A stretch of 64,000 nucleotides of DNA, taken from positions 62,001 to 126,000 of the forward strand of contig NZ_FQVU01000004.1 in assembly GCF_900129455.1 (NCBI RefSeq), in the 5' to 3' direction. Each line of letters starts with the position of its first letter. Position 1 is the stretch's first letter. Below are positions 1 to 7,373 of this stretch, piece after piece. The DNA is from Jatrophihabitans endophyticus (lineage in GTDB: Bacteria; Actinomycetota; Actinomycetes; Mycobacteriales; Jatrophihabitantaceae). Below the pieces are notes generated by a model, which was not told the origin of the DNA, made no database searches, and saw only the letters and a program-made list of their open reading frames with translations. A program made the translations under genes and the position numbers.

Positions 1-115
1 CGAAGGTGATCGTGGTCGACTGGCGCCGGGTACGGGGCCGGCGTGCCGGGTCCGCACCGGCGGCAGGCGCCGCGGCGGGCTTGGCCAGGGCGACGGGGGA
101 GCGGGTCTCGGTCAT
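1..115 (-). CDS. Sugar-type ABC permease, N-terminal fragment cut by window edge
   Basis: The ATG at 115 overlaps the stop of the upstream RbsA-type ATPase gene (ATGA), the usual translational coupling between ATPase and permease genes in this transporter class. Only the first 38 codons lie in the window. They encode a polar, Ala/Pro/Arg-rich cytoplasmic leader (MTETRSPVALAKP...), before any membrane segment is reached. Calling it a permease is inferred from gene order alone, because RbsA-type ATPases are normally followed by RbsC-type permeases. No membrane helix can be seen yet. Confidence 0.6.
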   Translation of the reverse strand, partial: MTETRSPVALAKPAAAPAAGADPARRPRTRRQSTTITF

Positions 116-1659
116 GCCGTGCCTTTCGTGGACTGGGGCGGCTGCTGGCCCATCTCGAGCTGGTACAGCAGGTCGGGCGTGGCCGTCGCGCCGTCGAGCT
201 CGGCCGTCACCACGCCGTCGCGCATGACCAGCACACGATCGGCAAGGCAGCTGATCTCCTCGTAGTCACTCGACACGAACAGGATCGCCAGGCCGTCCGC
301 GGCAAGGTCGAGCAGCTGCTGGTAGATCTCGAACTTCGAGGCGATGTCGACGCCGGCGGTCGGTTGGTCCAGCACGAGCAGCCGGCAACCGGCGAGCAGC
401 CATCGCGCGAGGACGACGCGCTGCTGGTTTCCGCCGCTCAGGGTGGCGACCGTGCGGCGCGGATCGTCGGCCTTGACCCGGCCGCGTCGCAGCGCATCGC
501 GCACCAGCCGCAGCACGGCGCGTGGACGGTAGAGGGCGGTGCCCCGGCCGCGCCGCGACAGGATGACGTTCTCCACGATCGGGCGGTCCAGCAGCAGGGC
601 GTCGGCCTTGCGGTCGGCCGGGACGAAGCCGACCCCGGCCCGCGCCGCCCGGCTGCGGCCGCGGACGCGGTCGCCCCCCGGCCCGTCGCCCAGCTCCAGT
701 CGCCCCGAGGTGGGCGCCTGCGCGCCCGCCAGGATCGTGGCCAGGTCCGAGGCCCCGGAGCCCGCCCCGCCGCACAGCGCGACGATCTCGCCGCGATGCA
801 CTGGGACGTCGGTCGGGGCGAGCACCGGCGGCCGCGCGACCGCCGTGGCCCGCGCGGCGACGTGGCTGGTGTCGCGTTCGGGCCGCGGCAGCCGGACGTG
901 CGCGACGCTGCGGTCGAACATCGCGCCGACGAGCTCGTCGGGCGTGGTGTCGGCGACGCGGAAGTGCCCGACCCGGGCACCGTTGCGCAGCACCGTCGCG
1001 ACGTCGGCGATCTCGAACACCTCGTGCAGGTGGTGCGAGATGTAGAGCAGCGCCGTCCCCTCGCGCCGGAGGGCGCGGATCACCGCGAAGAGGACGTCGA
1101 CCTCGCCGCGGCGCAGCGACGCGGTCGGCTCGTCCATGATGACGAGGGGCGCGCGGCGGTGGACGGCCCGCACCAGCTCGACGAGCTGCTGCTCGGCGGC
1201 GGTGAGCCCGGCCGCCGGGCGAGCGGCGGAGATGGCGATGTCGAGCCGGTCCAGCTCCTCCTGTGCCCGGGCGACGAGACGCCGGCCGCGTACGACGCCG
1301 AACCCACCCGGGAGGTCGTCCATCAGGATGTTGTGGGCGACCGAGAGGTCGGGGGCGATCTGCCGCTCCTGGTGCACGACGCGTACGCCGAGGTGCTGCG
1401 CCGCCCGCGGCGTGAACGTGCGCAGCGGTCGACCGGCGATGGTGACCGTGCCGGCGTGCGGGCGCTGCACGCCCGTCACGATCTTGATCAGCGTCGACTT
1501 GCCAGCGCCGTTCTCCCCGAGCAGGGCGTGCACCTGGCCGGGCGCGACCTCCAGGCTGACGTCGTGCAGCGCACGCACGCCGGGGAACGCCATGCCGAGG
1601 CCGTGGACGGCCAGGGCCGGTACCTCGGGCTCGACGGTCGTCGCCAGGGCGGCGCTCAC
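112..1659 (-). CDS. RbsA-type double-domain ABC transporter ATPase
   Basis: The 515-residue protein has two tandem nucleotide-binding domains, the layout of ATPases energising ribose/galactose/autoinducer-type importers. The first domain has a clear Walker A (GENGAGKST, residues 48-56) and VIMDEPTASL as Walker B. The second has the degenerate P-loop usual for this family (GGAGSGASDLA), an intact LSGGNQQ signature, and LLVLDQPTAGVD, where the normally glutamate position after the Walker B aspartate is Gln. The GTG start at 1659 overlaps the ferredoxin stop (GTGA), and the stop overlaps the permease ATG, so the genes are translationally coupled. The substrate cannot be told from sequence; the neighbouring oxygenase suggests a small catabolic substrate rather than a simple pentose. 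Confidence 0.9.
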   Translation of the reverse strand: MSAALATTVEPEVPALAVHGLGMAFPGVRALHDVSLEVAPGQVHALLGENGAGKSTLIKIVTGVQRPHAGTVTIAGRPLRTFTPRAAQHLGVRVVHQERQIAPDLSVAHNILMDDLPGGFGVVRGRRLVARAQEELDRLDIAISAARPAAGLTAAEQQLVELVRAVHRRAPLVIMDEPTASLRRGEVDVLFAVIRALRREGTALLYISHHLHEVFEIADVATVLRNGARVGHFRVADTTPDELVGAMFDRSVAHVRLPRPERDTSHVAARATAVARPPVLAPTDVPVHRGEIVALCGGAGSGASDLATILAGAQAPTSGRLELGDGPGGDRVRGRSRAARAGVGFVPADRKADALLLDRPIVENVILSRRGRGTALYRPRAVLRLVRDALRRGRVKADDPRRTVATLSGGNQQRVVLARWLLAGCRLLVLDQPTAGVDIASKFEIYQQLLDLAADGLAILFVSSDYEEISCLADRVLVMRDGVVTAELDGATATPDLLYQLEMGQQPPQSTKGTA

Positions 1660-1949
1660 AGGTCGAGCACCAGGACGGGCGTCCGTGACCGGCTCACGCA
1701 GATGGCGATCCGCTTGTTCGCCGCCTTCGCGCGGGGGCTGAGGACGGTGTCGCGATGCGCGGGGGTGCCCGCGACGACGCGCTGGACGCACGTGCCGCAC
1801 TCACCGCGCAGGCACTGGAAGTCGACCGGTTCCACCGCGAGCAGGGCCTGCAGGATCGTGGTGTCGGCCGCCACGCGCACCTGCCGGCCGCTGCGGGCGA
1901 GTTCGACGACGAACGAATCCGGCGGTCCGGGGTCCTCAGCCACCGGCAC
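1656..1949 (-). CDS. Stand-alone [2Fe-2S] plant-type ferredoxin domain
   Basis: This 97-residue protein has the cysteine ligand pattern C46-x4-C51-x2-C54-x29-C84 of plant-type [2Fe-2S] ferredoxins. The context ECGTC...GTPAHRDTVLS...ICVSRS resembles the C-terminal ferredoxin domain of phthalate/vanillate oxygenase reductases. No FMN or NAD domain is fused, so it must receive electrons from a separate reductase. It overlaps the end of the oxygenase gene by 14 bases and the ABC ATPase start by 4, so it is part of the same operon. Its likely role is single-electron carrier for an oxygenase; whether the partner is the adjacent non-heme enzyme or one outside the window is unknown. Confidence 0.85.
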   Translation of the reverse strand: MPVAEDPGPPDSFVVELARSGRQVRVAADTTILQALLAVEPVDFQCLRGECGTCVQRVVAGTPAHRDTVLSPRAKAANKRIAICVSRSRTPVLVLDL

Positions 1950-3018
1950 CTGCGGGGGTCACGGTCGAGGCCAGACCGGCGGCGGGCTCGACCGAGATCG
2001 TCTTGACGAACTTGTTCATCAGGTGGTCGCCGGACGCGATCGGCTCGTAACGCGGCTGCTCGCCGGCAGAGAGGCAGCTCGGCAGGCACTCGACCATCGC
2101 GTCGTAGTTCGGCTGGTGGAAGAAGACGAGCGACATGCGGCGCGTGTCGCCGGTGCCGGCCGGCGGGTTCGCGACCCGGTGCCGGGTCGAGATCCACAGG
2201 TCGTTGGTCCACTGCGCCATGAGGTCGCCGATGTTCACCACGAACGCGCCGGGGACGACGGGGACGCGCAGCCAGTCACCGTCCTGCGTGAACACCTGCA
2301 GGCCGCCCGGCGCCTCCTCCTGGCGCACGATGGTGAGGCTGCCGTAGTCGGTGTGCGCACCGGCACGCAGCTGGCCCGGCAGCGGGGGCTGGTCGCTGTG
2401 CGGGTAGTTGATCGCCCGCAGCATGCTGATGTCCTTGTCGATCTTGTCGGCGAAGAAGTCGGCGGGCAGGTCCAGCGCTCTCGCGAAGGCGCTCATGAGG
2501 AGCCGGCAGAGGTCGTTCATGGCGTGGAAGTAGTCGGTCCACACCTGCTCCATGCCGCTCGGCTCGGCCGGCCACTGGTTGGGCAGGAAGTGCGCGCCGG
2601 CGTGCTCGGGCGCGTAGTAGGGGTCGTCGGCCGGGACGTCCACCGGGCCGACGTCGAACTTCTCGTGCAGGTCGCGCGGTGTCTCGATGCCGTCGCTGTA
2701 CGCGAACGACTGCTCGCCGACGGCGCAGTAGCCGCGAATGGTCTCCGGGTTGGGCTGGGCCACGCCGCGCTTGGCGGGCAGCGGCAGGTCGAAGAACCGG
2801 CGCGACGTCGTGTACATCGTCTCGACGAGCTCGGGGTCCACGCCGTGCCCGGTGATCTGGAAGAAGCCGATCTCGCGGCAGGCGTGGTCGATCTGCGCCA
2901 CGGCCGTCGCGGTTCCGGCGGCGTCGCCCGCGACGAGTGCCCCGATGTCGATGACGGGCACCACCGGCTCGCCGTGGTCCTGCGGGCCGCTGTCGCCGTT
3001 CGTCGGCTGTTGCCCCAT
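1936..3018 (-). CDS. Isopenicillin N synthase-family Fe(II)/2-oxoglutarate oxygenase
   Basis: The 360-residue protein has the full signature of the family: N-terminal DIOX_N-like region (PVIDIGAL...ACREIGFFQITGHGV), iron ligands H222 and D224 (AHTDYGSL) and H280 (STRHRV), and the RxS motif for 2-oxoglutarate carboxylate binding (R294, S296). The start at 3018 is chosen because AGGGGGAAG lies about 6-14 bases upstream; the frame stays open further but has no better site. The family hydroxylates or oxidatively cyclises small molecules, and the substrate is not predictable. It is the first gene of an operon with a ferredoxin and an ABC importer, which suggests catabolism of an imported compound. 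Confidence 0.88.
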   Translation of the reverse strand: MGQQPTNGDSGPQDHGEPVVPVIDIGALVAGDAAGTATAVAQIDHACREIGFFQITGHGVDPELVETMYTTSRRFFDLPLPAKRGVAQPNPETIRGYCAVGEQSFAYSDGIETPRDLHEKFDVGPVDVPADDPYYAPEHAGAHFLPNQWPAEPSGMEQVWTDYFHAMNDLCRLLMSAFARALDLPADFFADKIDKDISMLRAINYPHSDQPPLPGQLRAGAHTDYGSLTIVRQEEAPGGLQVFTQDGDWLRVPVVPGAFVVNIGDLMAQWTNDLWISTRHRVANPPAGTGDTRRMSLVFFHQPNYDAMVECLPSCLSAGEQPRYEPIASGDHLMNKFVKTISVEPAAGLASTVTPAGAGG

Positions 3019-3094
3019 CGCTGCTTCCCCCTGCTTGTCGGTCGGAGGCACAGCATGGGTCGCGCGACGAGGGGACGGTAATGACCTCGACGCA

Positions 3095-3117
3095 CCCGAT
3101 CGCACACCGCGATCGGG
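3095..3117. promoter_or_regulatory. Perfect 9-bp palindrome upstream of the oxygenase operon
   Basis: CCCGATCGC, spacer acacc, GCGATCGGG: nine perfectly paired bases on each side. It lies in the 174-base gap before the oxygenase-ferredoxin-ABC operon, centred about 88 bases upstream of the oxygenase start. No T-run follows, so an operator for a dimeric regulator is likelier than a terminator. No regulator gene for it is visible here. Confidence 0.4.
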
Positions 3118-3192
3118 CAGGTTCGACATCGGAAACACGGCCGACACCGTCGGAAGCGTGGGCGACACGTGCCCCCGGAGGGGGCGGGCGGC

Positions 3193-4728
3193 TCAGCGGG
3201 TGTCGACGCGCCGCAGGACCGTCTCGACGGGGGCGAAGGAGGCCGGTTCGCCGGTGGTGCGCCAGGTGGTGGCCGGGCGGTCGGCGGGCAGCCAGGCGGG
3301 GTCCCAGATGCCGAGCGCGAGGTCGAGATCGCCCAGCTCGGCCGCGAGCTCGGCGGACAGCGGCGCCCGCAGGTGCTCGGCCCACACCCGGACCCGCAGG
3401 TCGCGCACGGCCGGCGTCGACGTCTCGACGGCGGCGCTGATCTCGGCGTCCACACCGGACATCGACCGGCTGAACAGGTTGGCCGATCCGATGTTGGCGA
3501 AGACGTCGTCGATCAGCGTGAGCTTGCTGTGCATGGTGACGTGCTCGACGCGGTAGACGGCGACGTTCCCGCGCCGCTCGGGGTCGAGCCGTCTGAGGAT
3601 CTTGCTGCGGATGTCGCGGTTCACCGAGGAGTTGATGGGCCGCAGGTTCAGGCCCGGGTCGTCGGGATCGCGGGTGCCCGACCCGACGAGCACGACCTTG
3701 ACACCACGGGCAGCGGCATCGCGCAGGTAGGGATAGAGCTCGAAGCGGCGCTGCGCGCCGGCGGTGTACTCGGCGAGGTACTGGTCCTCGATGTAGACGT
3801 AGCGGCGCGCGGCCGCGATCGCCGCCGTCAGCGTCTCGAAGATCTCCTGCACGCCCGTCGGCGGCAGGGCGTCCCACCGCACCCGCCGCCACGGCAGGAC
3901 CGAGTCCAGCTTGCGGTTCGAGATCGAGCGCAGCACCCGCACCGAGGTGTGGTCGGCGGCGACCGGCTTCTGGTCGCCGGCGGCGGCGGGCGTCGGGGCC
4001 GCGGGTGGGTTCACCGACCGGCGGACCCATGCCCGGGTCGGCAGGCCGGCCGCCTCGTGCCAGCGGCGCAGGAACACGTCGTGCGCACGCGCCGCCGCCG
4101 GCCCGCGCAGCCGGACCGCGGTGTCGTGCCAGCCCCACCGGTCGCCCTTCAGACGCAGGGTGGTGTGCGGCTCGTGGTCGAAGCGCTCCTGGACGAGGTC
4201 GATCCCCCCCACGAAGGCCGTCACCTCGCCGCGGCGCGTCACCACGACCGTCTTCTGGTGGTTGGACCCGAGGAGCGGGCCGGAGTAGTCGACCAGCGCG
4301 TGCCCGGCCAGCCCGGGGGACCCGTTGACCCGGTGGCAGAGCGCGGCGTTGGCCCGGAAGTTCGCGAGGCCCGGGAGGGGGAGCACGAAGGCCGACAGCT
4401 TGCCGGCGAGCAGGATGCGGACGTCGACCCCGGCCGCCCCGGCCGCGACGAGGCGGTCGACGAGCGTGGTGCGCCCGTCCGCGCCGTGCGGTCGCCCCGT
4501 CAGGTCGAGATCGGCGTCGAGCTCGAGCCCGGCGATCAGGACCTCGTCACCGCGCTCGAGGCCGGTCAGGACCTCGTCGAGCTCGGCGAAGTAGGCGACG
4601 CCGTCGACGATGGGTGCCCACTCGGTGTCGCCGTCGAAGGTCGGGCAGTCGGCCGACGGGGCGGGGAAGTACTCCGGCACCCGTCCATCATCGGGGGTGC
4701 GGACGAAGCGTGGGGAACCAGGGTGCAA
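3193..4728 (-). CDS. Phospholipase D-like protein with two HKD motifs
   Basis: The 511-residue protein has two phospholipase D superfamily half-sites: SNHQKTVVV with H157/K159 followed by GGID, and MHSKLTLIDD with H400, K402 and D407 followed by NIGSANLFSRS. Both His/Lys pairs are present, so it should be catalytically competent. No signal peptide or membrane segment is evident, so it is probably cytoplasmic. The superfamily covers phospholipase D, cardiolipin synthases and nucleases; the spacing of the two motifs (about 240 residues) resembles bacterial phospholipase D/cardiolipin synthase-like enzymes, but substrate choice remains open. It is transcribed alone, divergent from the small gene at 4758. 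Confidence 0.85.
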   Translation of the reverse strand: MHPGSPRFVRTPDDGRVPEYFPAPSADCPTFDGDTEWAPIVDGVAYFAELDEVLTGLERGDEVLIAGLELDADLDLTGRPHGADGRTTLVDRLVAAGAAGVDVRILLAGKLSAFVLPLPGLANFRANAALCHRVNGSPGLAGHALVDYSGPLLGSNHQKTVVVTRRGEVTAFVGGIDLVQERFDHEPHTTLRLKGDRWGWHDTAVRLRGPAAARAHDVFLRRWHEAAGLPTRAWVRRSVNPPAAPTPAAAGDQKPVAADHTSVRVLRSISNRKLDSVLPWRRVRWDALPPTGVQEIFETLTAAIAAARRYVYIEDQYLAEYTAGAQRRFELYPYLRDAAARGVKVVLVGSGTRDPDDPGLNLRPINSSVNRDIRSKILRRLDPERRGNVAVYRVEHVTMHSKLTLIDDVFANIGSANLFSRSMSGVDAEISAAVETSTPAVRDLRVRVWAEHLRAPLSAELAAELGDLDLALGIWDPAWLPADRPATTWRTTGEPASFAPVETVLRRVDTR

Positions 4729-4757
4729 CGCGCGGGCGGTCTGGGTACCACGGCGAC

Positions 4758-4937
4758 ATGACCGAGAGCCCGGATCCCGACCGCGTCGACCAGCGGGCGA
4801 CCGACCTGCTGCCCGAGGAACGCGCCGCCGGCAGCGACGACCCGGAACGCGAGGCGGAGATCATCCTGGAAGACTCCGACGCCCGCACCGAGGATCCGGA
4901 GGGGACCAAGCATGAGTCGACGCAGACGCCGGACTGA
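4758..4937 (+). CDS. Small acidic hypothetical protein (59 aa)
   Basis: A 59-residue, strongly acidic, Cys-free protein (MTESPDPDRVDQRATDLLPE...). It is predicted to be soluble and probably disordered. Similar short proteins with an LLPEE...GSDDP...IL.DS..R pattern are familiar in actinobacterial genomes without assigned function. The frame shows the G/C third-position bias of neighbouring genes. It starts 29 bases from the divergent phospholipase D-like gene and precedes the NrtR-like regulator. No function can be assigned. Confidence 0.7.
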   Translation: MTESPDPDRVDQRATDLLPEERAAGSDDPEREAEIILEDSDARTEDPEGTKHESTQTPD

Positions 4938-5002
4938 CCTTTCCCGCGACGCGGGGCGCGTCGCTCCTTCACTCTCCCGAGCATTTGCGTGATACTGCGC
5001 TA

Positions 5003-5689
5003 ATGGCGAGAGCGGGATCGGCACAGACCGGCAAGCGGCGCAGGACCTTCCGCGACGAGAGCGGTCGGACGTTGCTCGACTATCCCCGACCGTCGGTGGC
5101 CGTCGACGTCGCCCTGCTCACGCTCGTCCCGGCCGACGACGGGTACGCGCTGTCGGTGCTCGAGGTCCGGCGGGTGGGCGAGACGGGCTGGGTGCTGCCG
5201 GGCACCTTCCTGCGCGACGGCGAGCGGCTGGCCGAGGCCGCGCTCCGCGCGCTGGCGGCGAAGGCCGGCGTCACCGGGCTCTCGCCCCGGCAACTGCAGG
5301 TCTTCGACGCTCCCGACCGGGACGACCGCGGGTGGGTGCTGTCCGTCGCGCACGTCGACGCATGCCCGCTCGAGGGACTCGAGGGACGGGCGGACGCGAC
5401 CCGACTGGTCTCGGCCGACTCGCCGGGGCGCCTGCCGTACGGCCACGGCGACATCGTCGCCCGGGCGGTGGCGGATCTTCGCGACCGCTATCTCTACGCG
5501 CCGGATCCCGACGGGTTCCTGCCCGAGTCCTTCACCCTGCGCGAGCTGCGCCAGGTGCACGAGTCGGTGGCCGGCTACGAGCTGCAGCGCGACACGTTCC
5601 GCCGGGCCATGGAACCCTCGCTCGCGTCGACCGGCGAGGTCAGCGTCGGCGGGCGTGGGCGGCCGGCCGAGCTGTACACACGCGCCTGA
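5003..5689 (+). CDS. NrtR-type regulator: degenerate Nudix domain plus winged helix
   Basis: The protein has an N-terminal Nudix-fold domain (about residues 25-150) and a C-terminal winged-helix region (FLPESFTLRELRQVHESVAG...RDTFRRAM), the two-domain layout of NrtR family transcription factors that sense ADP-ribose-type ligands and often control NAD metabolism. The Nudix box is broken: where hydrolases have REx2EExG it reads LAEAALRALAAKAGV, so binding without hydrolysis is expected. The ATG at 5003 is preferred; an in-frame GTG at 4985 would add six residues. No NAD-biosynthesis gene is adjacent, so its targets are probably elsewhere. Confidence 0.82.
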   Translation: MARAGSAQTGKRRRTFRDESGRTLLDYPRPSVAVDVALLTLVPADDGYALSVLEVRRVGETGWVLPGTFLRDGERLAEAALRALAAKAGVTGLSPRQLQVFDAPDRDDRGWVLSVAHVDACPLEGLEGRADATRLVSADSPGRLPYGHGDIVARAVADLRDRYLYAPDPDGFLPESFTLRELRQVHESVAGYELQRDTFRRAMEPSLASTGEVSVGGRGRPAELYTRA

Positions 5690-5710
5690 CGCGCGGCGGC
5701 GGCAGAAGCA

Positions 5711-5747
5711 GAACCGCCCCGCACCCTGGGCGGGTACGGGGCGGGTT
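5711..5747. terminator. GC-rich hairpin between convergent genes
   Basis: An inverted repeat with arms GAACCGCCCCG and CGGGGCGGGTTC (one bulged base) around a short central loop sits in the 76-base gap between the NrtR-like gene and the convergent cold-shock gene. It probably works as a bidirectional terminator. There is no clear U-tract, as is common in high-GC actinobacteria. Confidence 0.6.
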
Positions 5748-5765
5748 CGCGCGACGCGAGGTGAG

Positions 5766-5969
5766 TCAGACCGCGTGGACGTTCTGGGCCTGCGGGCCCT
5801 TCTGGCCCTGCGTGACCTCGAACTCGACCCGCTGGTTGTCCTCGAGGCTCTTGTAGCCGTCGCCGGTGATGCCGGAGAAGTGGACGAAGACGTCCGCGCC
5901 GCCGTCGTCGGGGGCGATGAAGCCATAGCCCTTTTCCGAGTTGAACCACTTCACAGTGCCCTGCGTCAT
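5766..5969 (-). CDS. cspA: Cold-shock protein (CspA family)
   Basis: The 67-residue single OB-fold protein has both RNA-binding motifs: KGYGFI (RNP1) and VFVHF (RNP2), opening with the canonical [15 protein letters not shown]. Such proteins act as cytoplasmic single-stranded nucleic-acid chaperones. Length and sequence are typical and the start is preceded by GAAAGG. It is monocistronic, with a leader of up to 186 bases before the next gene, consistent with the long, regulated 5' leaders of csp genes. Whether it is cold-induced or constitutive cannot be told. Confidence 0.96.
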   Translation of the reverse strand: MTQGTVKWFNSEKGYGFIAPDDGGADVFVHFSGITGDGYKSLEDNQRVEFEVTQGQKGPQAQNVHAV

Positions 5970-6155
5970 TCCGTACTGCCTTTCACCGATCTACGGGGAG
6001 ACAGCGCACCTCGCGCTGTCCCGGTCCGCTCAACTTGCCTGCCACGGTGGAAGACACGATGCGCTGCACTGGTCCGGCGGTCGTGGATTACGTCGACGGG
6101 CAGTACGTGAAGACCGCGGCGAGCATAACAGCGAAACACCCGTCCGTGGCTAGGG
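5970..6155 (-). promoter_or_regulatory. Leader and promoter region of the cold-shock gene
   Basis: A 186-base gap upstream of cspA. Reading on the minus strand, a TATGCT hexamer at 6127-6122 could be a -10 element, giving an untranslated leader of roughly 145 bases that ends in GAAAGG before the ATG. I see no convincing -35 box and could not fold the leader. Confidence 0.35.
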
Positions 6156-7199
6156 TCACGCCGGTGAAACGCCCGGAATGCCGGTGCGCAGGGGGGCGCC
6201 CAATTCGTGCAGGGCGCGCAGGGCAGCGCCGTAGGAGGCGAGCAGTGAGGTCTCGGTGTAGGGGATCTCGTGGTGCGCGCAGAACGAGCGGACGAGGTGC
6301 TGCGCATGGCGCAGGTTGGGGCGCGGCATGTTGGGGAACAGGTGGTGCTCGACCTGGTAGTTCAGGCCGCCCAGCACGAAGTCGGTGACGCGGCCGCCCC
6401 GCACGTTGCGTGACGTCAGCACCTGACGTCGCAGGAAGTCGATCTTGACGCCGGGGGCGATGACGGGCATCCCCTTGTGGTTGGGCGCGAACGAGCAGCC
6501 CATGTAGAGGCCGAAGACGGCCTGCTGGACACCGACGAAGACGAGCGCGTAGAGGGGGCCCACCACCCACAGCACCGCGCCCGCGTACCCGAGCACGTGC
6601 AGCGCGAACAGGACGATCTCGAGACGCCGGTACCTGCCGGCGGGCCGGCGGCGCAGCGAGGCGACGCTCGAGACGTGCAGGTTGAGGCCCTCCAGCGTCA
6701 GCAGCGGGAAGAACAGGTAGGCCTGGTTGCGGGTGACGAACCGCGCGAAGGCGCCGGTGCGGTTCGCCGCCTGCTCGGTCGTGAAGGCGAGGACGCCCTC
6801 GCCGATGTCCGGGTCGTGGCCCTCGTGGTTGGGCTTGGCGTGGTGCCGGTTGTGCTTGTCGACCCACCAGCCGTAGCTCAGGCCGGTCAGCAGATCCCCG
6901 GCCACGATGCCGAGCAGGTCGTTCGCCCGCCGTGAGCGCCACACCTGCTGGTGGCCGCCGTCGTGGCCGAGGAACGCGACCTGGGTGAAGACGAGGCCCA
7001 TGACGGCGGCGACGATCGGCTGGAACCAGCTCCGTCCCACCACGACGAACGCGGCCCAGACGGCGACGTAGGCCAGCAGCGTGCCGGCGATGCGGATCGT
7101 GTAGCTGACGCGGCGACGGTCTAGGAGGTGCGCGTCGCGGATCTGCCGGCTCAGCGCGGCGAAGTCGCTGCCGCGGCGGACGGGTAGGGCAAGGCTCAC
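6156..7199 (-). CDS. Membrane fatty acid desaturase
   Basis: The 347-residue protein has the three histidine boxes of membrane-bound di-iron desaturases: HDGGH, HNRHH (followed by HEGHD) and QVEHH within NYQVEHHLFPNMP. The Gln in the third box is typical of acyl-lipid and front-end type desaturases. Hydrophobic segments flank the boxes. It should insert a double bond in a lipid-bound acyl chain in the cytoplasmic membrane, using an external electron donor since no cytochrome b5 domain is fused. The GTG start at 7199 is chosen for the AGGAGG sequence 8-13 bases upstream. It is divergent from the RecQ-like helicase gene. Regiospecificity is unknown. Confidence 0.9.
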   Translation of the reverse strand: MSLALPVRRGSDFAALSRQIRDAHLLDRRRVSYTIRIAGTLLAYVAVWAAFVVVGRSWFQPIVAAVMGLVFTQVAFLGHDGGHQQVWRSRRANDLLGIVAGDLLTGLSYGWWVDKHNRHHAKPNHEGHDPDIGEGVLAFTTEQAANRTGAFARFVTRNQAYLFFPLLTLEGLNLHVSSVASLRRRPAGRYRRLEIVLFALHVLGYAGAVLWVVGPLYALVFVGVQQAVFGLYMGCSFAPNHKGMPVIAPGVKIDFLRRQVLTSRNVRGGRVTDFVLGGLNYQVEHHLFPNMPRPNLRHAQHLVRSFCAHHEIPYTETSLLASYGAALRALHELGAPLRTGIPGVSPA

Positions 7200-7373
7200 G
7201 GCCGGCCTCCTGGAGGTCCAGTTGGCCGACAAGGGTTTGAGCCCGCCAAGTACTACCCACTGTGCCCGGTACAGGGGCCGTGCGCCAGACGGCCTGACGA
7301 TATCCACAGCCTGCCTGCGCGGGATGTCCACAGCCCCGCCCGGGTTGTCGGCCCCCTTGGGCACCATGGCCCC

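Noticed and set aside
43-3081. A 1012-codon plus-strand open frame
   Set aside because: It is antisense to four well-supported genes with clear motifs; its own translation is Arg/Asp/Val-rich with no recognisable domain.
5003-5689. Nudix hydrolase
   Set aside because: The Nudix box lacks its catalytic glutamates and a winged helix follows, so a regulator fits better.
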